19,599 bases of DNA from Evtepia sp. (GTDB taxonomy: Bacteria; Bacillota; Clostridia; Oscillospirales; Oscillospiraceae), in NCBI GenBank assembly GCA_020025735.1, contig JAHHRP010000019.1, positions 1 to 19,599 on the forward strand. Reading direction: 5' to 3'. The notes under the pieces are model-generated. The model was given only the letters and a program-made list of their open reading frames with translations. It made no database searches and was not told the DNA's origin. This document shows, piece after piece, positions 1 to 5,871 of this stretch; position 1 is the first letter of the stretch; the number at the start of each line of letters is the position of its first letter. The position numbers and the translations under genes are program-made.

Positions 1-195
1 CTTTTCAGATGCCCCATAGCCAGCGCCCTGGACAGCGTGGATAATTTCCTCCGCAGAGGCAGTTCCTTCTACCCCCATAGAGTTTGTCAGTAAACTAACT
101 GAGCAGGAGGTCACACCTGGCACATTGGATACTGCCTTTTCCACTCTGGCACTACAAGCAGCACAGCTCATACCTGTGACATTATACTGTTCCAT
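1..195 (-). CDS. copA: Copper-transporting P-type ATPase, N-terminal heavy-metal-associated domain (partial)
   Basis: Minus-strand gene whose 3' part runs off the left edge; 65 codons are visible. The start is the ATG at 193-195, preceded on the minus strand by an AAAGGGGAGA ribosome binding site. The visible protein begins MEQYNVTGMSCAACSARVEK, an HMA fold of about 65 residues with the metal-binding GMxCxxC motif near residues 8-14. An HMA domain at the extreme N-terminus could belong to a CopA ATPase or to a free CopZ chaperone. The motif form CAAC followed by SARVEKAV is more typical of P-type ATPases, and at the edge the reading frame is still open where a CopZ would be ending. It lies 42 bases downstream of csoR on the same strand, so copper efflux under CsoR control is the likely role. 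The catalytic DKTGT and membrane regions lie outside the window. Confidence 0.8.
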   Translation of the reverse strand, partial: MEQYNVTGMSCAACSARVEKAVSNVPGVTSCSVSLLTNSMGVEGTASAEEIIHAVQGAGYGASEK

Positions 196-237
196 TCCAT
201 TCTCCCCTTTCCGGTTTACAGCCCCAATTTACTCCAC

Positions 238-537
238 TTATTTCATGAGCTTTTGCAGCGTCAGGACCAGTTCATCAATCACCTCGTCCTTCCCTGCTCG
301 GATATCGTTGACGACACAAGTACGAATATGGCTGGCAAGCAAGTCCCGATTAAAGGCGTTCATAGCAGCAGTGACAGCCGAGGACTGAACCAAAATATCT
401 GTGCAATAGGCATCTTTCTCTACCATGCCACGGATGCCCCGAATCTGTCCCTCAATGCGGCTGAGGCGATTGCACAGTTTTTTTACCTCTTCCTCTGTCC
501 GTTCTTTGGTCTTATGGCAGCAACTGTGTTCTTCCAT
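238..537 (-). CDS. csoR: CsoR-family copper-sensing transcriptional repressor
   Basis: A 99-residue all-helical DUF156/CsoR-family repressor. These proteins bind DNA as oligomers of helical bundles and release it when Cu(I) binds. The known copper ligands of CsoR are a Cys, then a His 25 residues later and a Cys 4 residues after that; here Cys45, His70 and Cys74 keep exactly that spacing (AYCTDIL and SHIRTC). That separates it from FrmR, which lacks the same set, and from NikR-like or sulfide-sensing CstR relatives, which lack the His. An extra His/Cys-rich N-terminus (EEHSCCH, residues 2-8) could add metal affinity. The start ATG is at 535-537. The gene is first in a copper operon with the P-type ATPase downstream, and a perfect operator-like palindrome lies just upstream at 564-584, which points to autoregulation. 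Confidence 0.93.
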   Translation of the reverse strand: MEEHSCCHKTKERTEEEVKKLCNRLSRIEGQIRGIRGMVEKDAYCTDILVQSSAVTAAMNAFNRDLLASHIRTCVVNDIRAGKDEVIDELVLTLQKLMK

Positions 538-563
538 CTATAACATCTCCTGTCCAGTCAAGC

Positions 564-584
564 AAATACCCCTATGGGGTATTT
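564..584. promoter_or_regulatory. CsoR-type operator palindrome
   Basis: Perfect inverted repeat with 9-base arms, AAATACCCC and GGGGTATTT, around a 3-base centre TAT. CsoR operators typically contain a TACCCC...GGGGTA dyad, so this fits by sequence as well as by position. It lies 27 bases upstream of the csoR start and covers the predicted transcription start of the csoR-copA promoter, so bound CsoR would block initiation directly. Confidence 0.85.
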
Positions 585-586
585 TT

Positions 587-615
587 ACAATATACCACAA
601 AAAGATTTTTGTCAA
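587..615 (-). promoter_or_regulatory. csoR-copA promoter (sigma-A type)
   Basis: On the minus strand, TTGACA (plus positions 610-615) is separated by exactly 17 bases from TATTGT (587-592). The start of transcription would fall near 580, inside the CsoR palindrome. This arrangement fits repression without copper and induction with copper. Confidence 0.8.
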
Positions 616-671
616 GGCTTTTGTGCGAAACCCACATTTGCAAGTAACTGCTTTGGTCCACCACGGCACTC

Positions 672-706
672 TTAACATCTTTTGCAGTCCTGCCGATAAT
701 TATAAT
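672..706 (+). promoter_or_regulatory. Probable promoter for the 759-1307 gene
   Basis: TTAACA (672-677) is followed after 17 bases by GATAAT (695-700), and a perfect TATAAT lies immediately after it (701-706). Either -10 could be used; only GATAAT has a good -35 at 17 bases. It is divergent from the csoR promoter. Confidence 0.5.
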
Positions 707-758
707 AAGGTTACTCAAAGATTACACCAAGATAGAGAAACCATACGGAGGTATCTAC

Positions 759-1307
759 ATGGAACTTTTGAAAACCACAAAAAAGACTTCGGCAATCCCT
801 GTCAGCCACCCTGGAGCTGTTTCCGTACAGAAAGGCAAAAAACATCCCCCCTTTCAGCCGTCTTCTCAGCGAGAGATCGACCGGTTGGAGTGGTCCAGAT
901 CTGCCCTTGCCAGGCTCCAGCAACCAGAGCAGGAAAAACCATCTTCCTTCCTGGACCTACTCGTCCCAGAGAAGGAAGACAGCAGCCAAGAGATGGACTC
1001 TTTAAAAAAAATGATGGAGGTTATGAAACTGTGTGCTGAGATCGCCTCCAGAATCCGACACGGAGACAATGTTCCGCAGAAAGACATGGACTTTTTAATC
1101 AACTCAGATCCAGCACAATATCTCATGGCCATACTCATGCGAGAGGCCAAGGAGAATCCAAAGGAATGGGACAGCATCGTTCCAAACGAAGAATCTTCCC
1201 AAAGTGCATCTGGCCTGGAACAAGTTGCCGCTATCCAAACCAGCAAAGCTGCCGCCCAAAGCACCCCCATAAGTTCAACCTCTTCAACAAATGGCGGAGA
1301 ACTGTAA
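759..1307 (+). CDS. Conserved hypothetical protein with a short helical core and disordered tails
   Basis: I cannot name this 182-residue protein. The ATG at 759 has an ACGGAGG ribosome binding site seven bases upstream and promoter-like boxes before it, so it looks like a real gene. Residues 1-70 and 145-182 are rich in Ser, Pro, Gln, Ala and Lys and look disordered. The centre, about residues 76-140, looks folded: a helix (SLKKMMEVMKLCAEIASRI), then GDNVPQKDMDFL, then DPAQYLMAILMREAKENPKE with WDS. I have an impression that this GDxVPxxDxxFL...DPxxY pattern recurs in small uncharacterised clostridial proteins, but that is recollection and not a search. There is no signal peptide or membrane segment, so it is probably cytosolic. 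It stands alone: csoR diverges on one side, and a separate promoter precedes the foldase gene on the other. Confidence 0.7.
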   Translation: MELLKTTKKTSAIPVSHPGAVSVQKGKKHPPFQPSSQREIDRLEWSRSALARLQQPEQEKPSSFLDLLVPEKEDSSQEMDSLKKMMEVMKLCAEIASRIRHGDNVPQKDMDFLINSDPAQYLMAILMREAKENPKEWDSIVPNEESSQSASGLEQVAAIQTSKAAAQSTPISSTSSTNGGEL

Positions 1308-1355
1308 AAGATCGCGCCCACTCAAGACATGGTTTGTGGGATTCCGTTCCGCTTC

Positions 1356-1384
1356 TTGCAAAATGTTAGCGTTTTTGATATAAT
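1356..1384 (+). promoter_or_regulatory. Promoter of the parvulin-type foldase gene
   Basis: TTGCAA (1356-1361), a 17-base spacer and a perfect TATAAT (1379-1384) form a strong sigma-A-type promoter. Transcription would start near 1391, about 48 bases before the start codon. Confidence 0.8.
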
Positions 1385-1438
1385 GTATCCTTGTAACCTT
1401 TTCGTATCCAAAGAAATAAGGAGGATGAACCAATCGCT

Positions 1439-2980
1439 ATGAACCAACGACAGAAAGAGCCTTTGAGCCAGAAGGCAAAACTCTATTGGGCCATCGGCAT
1501 TATCATTGCCGTTCTGGTCGCCGCGCTCCTAATCTGGCACACGTTCTTCTTTGGCAATCAAAACGCCACTGCCGCAACCATAGGGGACCAGGAGTTTTCT
1601 ACAACAGAAGTCGCCTACTACTATCACACCGTGGCAAACGGCTACATCTCTCAGGCAAGACAGTATCAGCAGCTTGGTATGAACATGGGATATGATGCCT
1701 CGCTGTCCCCCTCTGAACAGTTTTATAATGAAGAAGAAGGCATCACATATGCCGACTACTTTATGGAGCAGGCCCTGGGACAGCTCCAGCAGGTCACTAT
1801 CCTGTGCAAACAGGCAGAAGACGCCGGATATACCCTCTCTGAGGAAGGCAAGCAAATGCTTGAGAAGAACATGGAGGATCTGTATCTTTACAGTGTCCAG
1901 AGTGGCATGGGTTCGGAATCTGCCTACATTAAGGCCAGCTATGGACGGAATATGTCAAAGTCTCTCCTCAAGGATATTCTTACCAAATCCATTCTGGCCA
2001 GTGAATATGCCAAAGAAAAGCAAGAGGCTTTTTCCGTCTCTGAGGAAGATCTCAATGCTTACTACAAAGATCATCCTGGTGATTTGGATTCCTACGACTA
2101 CCGTTACTGCTATATCAATGCAGAGTTCGAGGATACCACCGATGAGAACGGCCAGCCCACAGAACCGACAGAAGAACAGACCAAGGCAGCCATGGACGCA
2201 GCCAGCAAAAAGGCCAACAGCATGATCAATAAAGTGAAATCTGGCACCGCCTTCAACGCTGCTGCCAAGGAATACTTGGACGAGGAGTCTGCCGCCTCTT
2301 ATAGTGACCCGGAATTCAACCACAAAACCAAGGACCTTGGCACCTCCCTCTCCACAACATATAAGGATTGGCTTACAGACAATGCCCGTAAGTCCGGTGA
2401 TATCACCTCCCTTGAAGTCAAAGGCACCGGGTACTGTGTGATCCAGTTCCTTGGCCGGGAGAAGGATGACAAGAGCTATCAAACCATGACCTACCGTTCC
2501 ATCCAGCTCTTGGCTGAAACCTCCCCCAACGAGGACGGCACTCCCGCTGTACCCACCAAAGAGCAGCTCGCTGCTGCCAAGGAAAAGGCCCAGTCTCTGT
2601 TGGATCAGTGGAAGAAAGGCGATGCCTCAGCCGAGTCCTTTGGTACGCTGGCAAAAGAAAACAGCACCGATGAGACGACCAAAGAAAAAGGCGGCCTGCA
2701 CGAGGATGCCAACCGAGATACCTTGGAACCCTCTGTCACCGACTGGCTCTTTGCCGATGGTCGGAAAGCAGGAGACACCTCCGTGGTAGAGGTTACCGAC
2801 GGCTCTGGCAACGCAATCGGCTATCAGATCCTCTATGCCGAGGCCTTTGGACAGATCCGTTGGAAGTATCAAGCTGACAACGCTCTGCGGACTGCGGACT
2901 ATGACCACTGGTATGGAGAACTCCAAAAATCCTCCCCCTCCCAGCTGACCGATGTGGGCAAAAAGATCCCCAATCTCTAA
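1439..2980 (+). CDS. Membrane-anchored parvulin-type peptidyl-prolyl isomerase / foldase (PrsA/SurA-like)
   Basis: A 513-residue protein with one N-terminal membrane segment (about residues 16-38) and the rest outside the cell. Residues 45-200 resemble the SurA/PrsA N-terminal chaperone region. Two rotamase-like segments follow: a degenerate one (about 219-340) and a clearer one (about 350-470) containing FGTLAKENSTDETTKEKGGL, the F..LA...S.D...K.GG pattern of parvulins. Such proteins help secreted proteins fold after export. PrsA of Bacillus is a lipoprotein; here I see no lipobox Cys, so it is probably held by an uncleaved transmembrane helix. The AAGGAGG site is 14 bases before the ATG, which is longer than usual. 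A nearer out-of-frame ATG (1425) would encode only five residues, and no other in-frame start exists. Own promoter upstream and strong terminator downstream make it monocistronic. Confidence 0.85.
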   Translation: MNQRQKEPLSQKAKLYWAIGIIIAVLVAALLIWHTFFFGNQNATAATIGDQEFSTTEVAYYYHTVANGYISQARQYQQLGMNMGYDASLSPSEQFYNEEEGITYADYFMEQALGQLQQVTILCKQAEDAGYTLSEEGKQMLEKNMEDLYLYSVQSGMGSESAYIKASYGRNMSKSLLKDILTKSILASEYAKEKQEAFSVSEEDLNAYYKDHPGDLDSYDYRYCYINAEFEDTTDENGQPTEPTEEQTKAAMDAASKKANSMINKVKSGTAFNAAAKEYLDEESAASYSDPEFNHKTKDLGTSLSTTYKDWLTDNARKSGDITSLEVKGTGYCVIQFLGREKDDKSYQTMTYRSIQLLAETSPNEDGTPAVPTKEQLAAAKEKAQSLLDQWKKGDASAESFGTLAKENSTDETTKEKGGLHEDANRDTLEPSVTDWLFADGRKAGDTSVVEVTDGSGNAIGYQILYAEAFGQIRWKYQADNALRTADYDHWYGELQKSSPSQLTDVGKKIPNL

Positions 2981-2988
2981 TTTTATTC

Positions 2989-3023
2989 CCCCGTGGAGGA
3001 CAGACCTCCACGGGGATTTTTTT
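2989..3023 (+). terminator. Intrinsic terminator after the foldase gene
   Basis: Perfect 11-base-pair stem, CCCCGTGGAGG (2989-2999) with CCTCCACGGGG (3005-3015), a five-base loop and a run of seven T (3017-3023). The T-run directly touches the AGGAGG ribosome binding site of the next gene. Confidence 0.93.
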
Positions 3024-3035
3024 AGGAGGCCTTTT

Positions 3036-3749
3036 ATGGACAACGAATCCTTTCTTCGCACAGAAATGCTGCTGGGCGCGGATGCTATGGTGCGGCTGGC
3101 AGATGCCCATGTTGCCGTGTTTGGCATTGGCGGAGTAGGAAGCTGGTGTGCCGAGGCTCTTGCACGGGCCGGCGTGGGACAACTTACCCTGGTGGACAAC
3201 GACATCGTTGGAAACACCAACCTCAATCGTCAAGCAGAAGCCCTTCTCTCTACCATTGGGCTGGAAAAGACAGAGGCCATGGCCCAGCGTATCCGGGACA
3301 TTCACCCATCGTGTGTCCTCCACCTGATTCCAGAAAAATATGAAGCGGAACACCGAGAACGGTTTTTTCTCCAAACCTATGACTATATTGTTGATGCGAT
3401 TGACTTGGTATCCTGTAAACTTGACCTCATCGAAACGGCCATGGTTCGGAAAATCCCCATTATTTCTTCCATGGGCACCGGCAACAAACTCGACCCTACC
3501 CAATTCCAGATCGCAGACATCTCCAAAACCCATGGCTGTCCTCTGGCTCGCATCCTGCGGAAGGAACTGAAACGGCGAGGCATCCTGCACCACAAGGTGG
3601 TCTACTCGCCAGAACTCCCCGTCACGCCCGACCAACGGGAAGCACCGCCCCCTGGTCGCCGGTCTGTCCCTGCCAGCGCCCCTTGGGTGCCACCAGTGGC
3701 CGGATTTATTTTGGCGGGAACGGTCATTCAAGATTTGATCCAAGAATAA
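3036..3749 (+). CDS. tcdA: tRNA threonylcarbamoyladenosine dehydratase (TcdA/CsdL, ThiF/E1-like fold)
   Basis: A 237-residue E1-like enzyme. TcdA uses ATP to cyclise the t6A base at position 37 of ANN-decoding tRNAs to ct6A. The nucleotide-binding loop is FGIGGVGSW (residues 29-37), followed by the conserved acidic LVDND (52-56), then NTNLNRQ (60-66) and VDAIDLVSCK (119-128). The C-terminus has KVVYSPELP (187-195) and the WVPPVAGFILA stretch typical of TcdA. The start is the ATG at 3036, six bases after AGGAGG (3024-3029); the frame is open further upstream to an ATG at 2952, but that would overlap the foldase gene and the terminator. No promoter is evident, so transcription may depend on terminator read-through or on a promoter inside the foldase gene. 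ThiF or MoeB are alternatives, but no partner genes for those pathways are nearby. Confidence 0.88.
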   Translation: MDNESFLRTEMLLGADAMVRLADAHVAVFGIGGVGSWCAEALARAGVGQLTLVDNDIVGNTNLNRQAEALLSTIGLEKTEAMAQRIRDIHPSCVLHLIPEKYEAEHRERFFLQTYDYIVDAIDLVSCKLDLIETAMVRKIPIISSMGTGNKLDPTQFQIADISKTHGCPLARILRKELKRRGILHHKVVYSPELPVTPDQREAPPPGRRSVPASAPWVPPVAGFILAGTVIQDLIQE

Positions 3750-3794
3750 TTCTGCCCTTCCTCGGCAAACTATGGCAGAGGAGGGTGTTACACT

Positions 3795-4160
3795 GTGAAA
3801 CAATCTCATTCCTGGCTCCCTGCGGCGGCAGCAGGAGGTGCAGCAGGGCTGGTCAATGGTTTCTTTGGCGGCGGCGGCGGAATGGTCCTGGTTCCTTTGC
3901 TGATGGGAAGGTGCGGCCTGGATCGACGACGGGCTTTTGCCAACTCTGTGGCCATTATTCTTCCCCTTTGTATTTTATCCGCAGTAATCTACTATACAAA
4001 AGGTCAGTTGGACCCAATGACTGCTATGCCATACTTGGCTGGTGGACTGCTGGGGGGATGGCTTGGGGGAAAGCTATTTCAAAAGGTTCCCGTGGCCTGG
4101 CTCAAGCGGATTTTTGCGCTGCTGATCCTCTACGGGGCTTGGACCTCTCTGACCAGATGA
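3795..4160 (+). CDS. Half-size TauE/SafE-family membrane transporter, subunit A
   Basis: A 121-residue membrane protein with about four transmembrane segments (roughly 8-37, 48-68, 77-95 and 102-119). It has the Gly-rich TauE motif NGFFGGGGGMVLVPLL (residues 21-36). TauE/SafE proteins export sulfite, sulfoacetate or related organosulfur anions and are normally about 240-270 residues built from two tandem repeats; this is one repeat. The start is a GTG at 3795, nine bases after AGAGGAGGG (3777-3785). Its stop overlaps the start of subunit B in an ATGA, so the two are translationally coupled and probably form a heterodimer that equals one full transporter. The substrate cannot be told from sequence. 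Confidence 0.85.
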   Translation: MKQSHSWLPAAAAGGAAGLVNGFFGGGGGMVLVPLLMGRCGLDRRRAFANSVAIILPLCILSAVIYYTKGQLDPMTAMPYLAGGLLGGWLGGKLFQKVPVAWLKRIFALLILYGAWTSLTR

Positions 4161-4561
4161 CCAGTTGGCTGATCCCCTTGCTGGTTGGAACCGCAACAGG
4201 CATCCTATCCGCCTTTGGTATTGGCGGCGGCTCCCTGCTGCTGATCTATCTCACCGCCTTTGCCTCCCTAGACCAACACCAAGCACAAGGAATCAATCTG
4301 CTCTACTTCCTCCCTGCTGCTGCTGCCGCGCTGCCTGCCCATCATAAAAATGGCTTATTGGAGAAAAAGACCATTCTCCCCGCTGGCCTTGCAGGATTAG
4401 CCGCAGCAGGACTGGCCGCTTTGATATCCACTAGACTAGACACAGGTCTGCTCCGAAAACTCTTTGGTCTGTTTCTGCTGTATATTGGACTCACTCAGCT
4501 CTTCTGCAAAGACAAACCAACCGACAACACAACGAAAGAGGAACAAGGGACCACCAAGTAA
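4157..4561 (+). CDS. Half-size TauE/SafE-family membrane transporter, subunit B
   Basis: A 134-residue partner of the preceding gene. Its ATG (4157) overlaps the upstream TGA by four bases. It has the second TauE repeat motif, SAFGIGGGSLLLIYL (residues 18-32), and about four membrane segments (4-34, 44-60, 73-91, 99-116), then a hydrophilic tail that ends inside the terminator stem. The same frame is open far upstream, through subunit A, but that stretch encodes a Cys/Arg/Trp-rich nonsense translation with no membrane pattern, so translation should start at 4157. Both repeats are intact and each keeps its Gly-rich hairpin loop, which argues for a genuine two-gene transporter rather than a frameshifted single gene. 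Confidence 0.85.
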   Translation: MTSWLIPLLVGTATGILSAFGIGGGSLLLIYLTAFASLDQHQAQGINLLYFLPAAAAALPAHHKNGLLEKKTILPAGLAGLAAAGLAALISTRLDTGLLRKLFGLFLLYIGLTQLFCKDKPTDNTTKEEQGTTK

Positions 4562-4590
4562 TCTCACCAGGTGGTCCTATTTTTATTTTA
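4547..4590 (+). terminator. Intrinsic terminator after the TauE pair
   Basis: Stem GGACCACC (4548-4555) with GGTGGTCC (4570-4577), a 14-base loop, then a T-rich stretch from 4578. The stem begins inside the last codons of the upstream gene and its loop contains the stop codon. Confidence 0.8.
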
Positions 4591-4676
4591 TTGCCACCAT
4601 AGATCTGTGTTATTCTATCACAAAGCAAATTCCCTCAATATATCCATTGAAGCTCTCACTGACAATGAGTATCCAC

Positions 4677-4705
4677 TTTACTTTCCATTCCTTCTGTGAT
4701 ATAAT
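4677..4705 (+). promoter_or_regulatory. Promoter of the DUF4330 gene
   Basis: TTTACT (4677-4682), 17-base spacer and TATAAT (4700-4705) with a TGA extension just upstream (TGnTATAAT, an extended -10). Transcription would start near 4712. Confidence 0.7.
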
Positions 4706-4744
4706 GCAGAAGTTTCCAACAGAACAAACACAACGGAGGTCACT

Positions 4745-5278
4745 ATGAGTATCATAGATAAAAAAGGAAAGCTCTTTGGAAAGCTGAATATCATCGACCT
4801 GATCGCTATTTTGCTGATCTTAGCTGTCCTGGCTTTGATCGGCTATAAGTTCCTGGATGGAAAGCCTAGTGGCCTGGGCGGCAGCGGACAATCCATCGTC
4901 TACACTGTCGAGGTAAAAGGTGTAAGACCTGAGGTCTATGAATCCGTGAAGAAGATGCTTCCCAGTCAACTCATGGCCGCAGATGAAATGGTGGATGCTT
5001 ATGTCACCGATGTGAAGGCAACCCCTGTGGAAAACGATACCTACGAAGTCTCTCGAAACAAAGACACAGGGAAAGAAACCATCTCCCGAATAAATGGAGG
5101 TACCTATCATCTTGTGTTCACGATCGAGGGCACCGTCAAGAACACGATGACCAATGAATTGGGTACGCAGGAGATCCGGGTAGGAAAGTCTCATATCGTC
5201 AAAACTACTACATTTGAGTTGGAAGGCGGCATCATTACCAGTTGTGAGCGTCAGGATGCCGCGGCTGATCAACAATAA
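4745..5278 (+). CDS. DUF4330 domain-containing membrane-anchored protein
   Basis: A 177-residue protein of a family of unknown function found in Firmicutes and cyanobacteria. It starts with the family's characteristic KKGKLFGKLNIIDL (residues 6-19) and has one membrane helix (about 16-38). The rest, rich in beta strands, is predicted to be outside the membrane. The extracellular part holds VYTVEVKGVRPEVYESVKK (52-70) and an LGTQEIRVGKSHIV segment near residues 140-153. The start ATG (4745) follows ACGGAGG with good spacing and a strong promoter. No catalytic motif is visible, and the physiological role is not known. Downstream is a hairpin-rich spacer and then a small NrdD-like gene, with no obvious functional link. 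Confidence 0.85.
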   Translation: MSIIDKKGKLFGKLNIIDLIAILLILAVLALIGYKFLDGKPSGLGGSGQSIVYTVEVKGVRPEVYESVKKMLPSQLMAADEMVDAYVTDVKATPVENDTYEVSRNKDTGKETISRINGGTYHLVFTIEGTVKNTMTNELGTQEIRVGKSHIVKTTTFELEGGIITSCERQDAAADQQ

Positions 5279-5297
5279 CACAACAAGAAGTCTCGAA

Positions 5298-5361
5298 CGT
5301 CCCGTGTGGAAATTTTCTGCACGGGGCGATTTCGTCACCATCTCCCGTGACTTAGTCACGG
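5298..5361 (+). other. Two consecutive hairpins between the DUF4330 gene and the NrdD-like gene
   Basis: Hairpin 1 spans 5298-5328: outer arms CGTCCCGTG and CACGGGGCG (nine pairs, one G-T), extended inward by up to five more weak pairs. It is followed by ATTTC rather than a full T-run. Hairpin 2 is a perfect dyad, CCGTGACT / AGTCACGG, at 5345-5361 with a one-base centre. The first could be a weak terminator of the upstream gene; the second is at the right place to be an operator or leader element for the small gene at 5418. No clear sigma-A promoter was found between them and 5418. Confidence 0.5.
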
Positions 5362-5417
5362 CACCTGGGCACACCATCGGTATAGAATATAAAAAATGAC
5401 GTATGGAGGCCTTCCTG

Positions 5418-5687
5418 ATGAATGTAAAAATAAATAACCCAGAAAATCTGCCAGAAGAAATTGTGCAAAAAGCCATCAAGATGATGGAGCAGGAAGAAGG
5501 CCGTGTGGTGCAGGAACTCTCAATCCGCAGCACAGGACAGCCGGATGAATACGGGATCATCCCCATCTTTGAGCCTGTATCCTTCCAGAGAATTAGAAGA
5601 ATCACAGGTTATCTGGTGGGAGATCTGTCTCGCTTCAACAATGGTAAACGGGCTGAAGAGAGGGACCGGGTAACGCACGGAATATAA
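5418..5687 (+). CDS. Small protein resembling the C-terminal glycyl-radical module of anaerobic ribonucleotide reductase (NrdD)
   Basis: An 89-residue protein. The ATG at 5418 lies eight bases after TATGGAGG; an in-frame ATG at 5403 sits inside that ribosome binding site and is rejected. Residues 58-85 read RIRRITGYLVG then DLSRFNNGKRAEERDR, which matches the end of class III NrdD enzymes, where RxxGY carries the radical glycine and RxN.GK..E...R follows. Gly64 would be the radical site. Class III NrdD proteins are about 600-750 residues with catalytic cysteines and a C-terminal zinc-ribbon; this protein has no Cys at all. The N-terminal half (residues 1-55) is unlike GrcA but the plan is similar: a free glycyl-radical domain. 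It could serve as a spare part for NrdD, a regulator, or a remnant. The clean ribosome binding site and terminator favour a working gene. Confidence 0.7.
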   Translation: MNVKINNPENLPEEIVQKAIKMMEQEEGRVVQELSIRSTGQPDEYGIIPIFEPVSFQRIRRITGYLVGDLSRFNNGKRAEERDRVTHGI

Positions 5688-5703
5688 ACACCATAAATAA
5701 AGG

Positions 5704-5746
5704 CAGCCTCTCAGGTCTCTCTTCGTGAACCTGAGAGGCTGTTTGT
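5704..5746 (+). terminator. Probable terminator after the NrdD-like gene
   Basis: Perfect 13-base-pair stem, CAGCCTCTCAGGT (5704-5716) with ACCTGAGAGGCTG (5729-5741), and a 12-base loop. The following bases (TTTGTAG) make only a weak T-tract, so release may be incomplete. A stronger T-run occurs later, at about 5763-5768. Confidence 0.75.
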
Positions 5747-5832
5747 AGTAGTAGATATCCTGGTTTTTTCTCTCCCTTTCTCTTGTATCTTACCTATAAA
5801 CGCTATTGCCGCAACAAGAGATGCAGATTAGA

Positions 5833-5861
5833 TTGACGGAATGGCTACAGGATGCTATAAT
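5833..5861 (+). promoter_or_regulatory. Strong promoter upstream of the methyltransferase-ECF-truA operon
   Basis: TTGACG (5833-5838), exact 17-base spacer and perfect TATAAT (5856-5861). Predicted start of transcription is near 5868. It is the only good promoter I see for the long run of plus-strand genes that follows. Confidence 0.8.
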
Positions 5862-5871
5862 TTTCTATCGG

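Noticed and set aside
1308..1355. Weak inverted repeat CCCAC...GTGGG after the hypothetical gene as a terminator
   Set aside because: Only five pairs, a long loop and no T-run.
2952..3035. Upstream ATG for tcdA at 2952
   Set aside because: It would overlap the foldase gene and translate through the terminator; the ATG at 3036 has AGGAGG at good spacing and matches the family N-terminus.
2793..3809. Long minus-strand open frame (338 codons) opposite tcdA and the foldase end
   Set aside because: It is antisense to a clearly recognised ThiF-fold gene; the translation shows no domain, and no ribosome binding site was seen.
3683..4156. Open frame upstream of TauE subunit B that could suggest a longer or fused protein
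   Set aside because: It runs through subunit A in another frame and its translation has no membrane pattern; the ATGA overlap gives a natural start at 4157.
5214..5399. Plus-strand frame crossing the hairpin spacer, ending GHTIGIEYKK
   Set aside because: It starts inside the DUF4330 gene without a ribosome binding site and encodes the two hairpins; I could not match it to any family.
4820..5605. Long minus-strand open frame (261 codons) opposite the DUF4330 and NrdD-like genes
   Set aside because: Shadow of two plus-strand genes that have proper ribosome binding sites and family motifs; composition is not protein-like.
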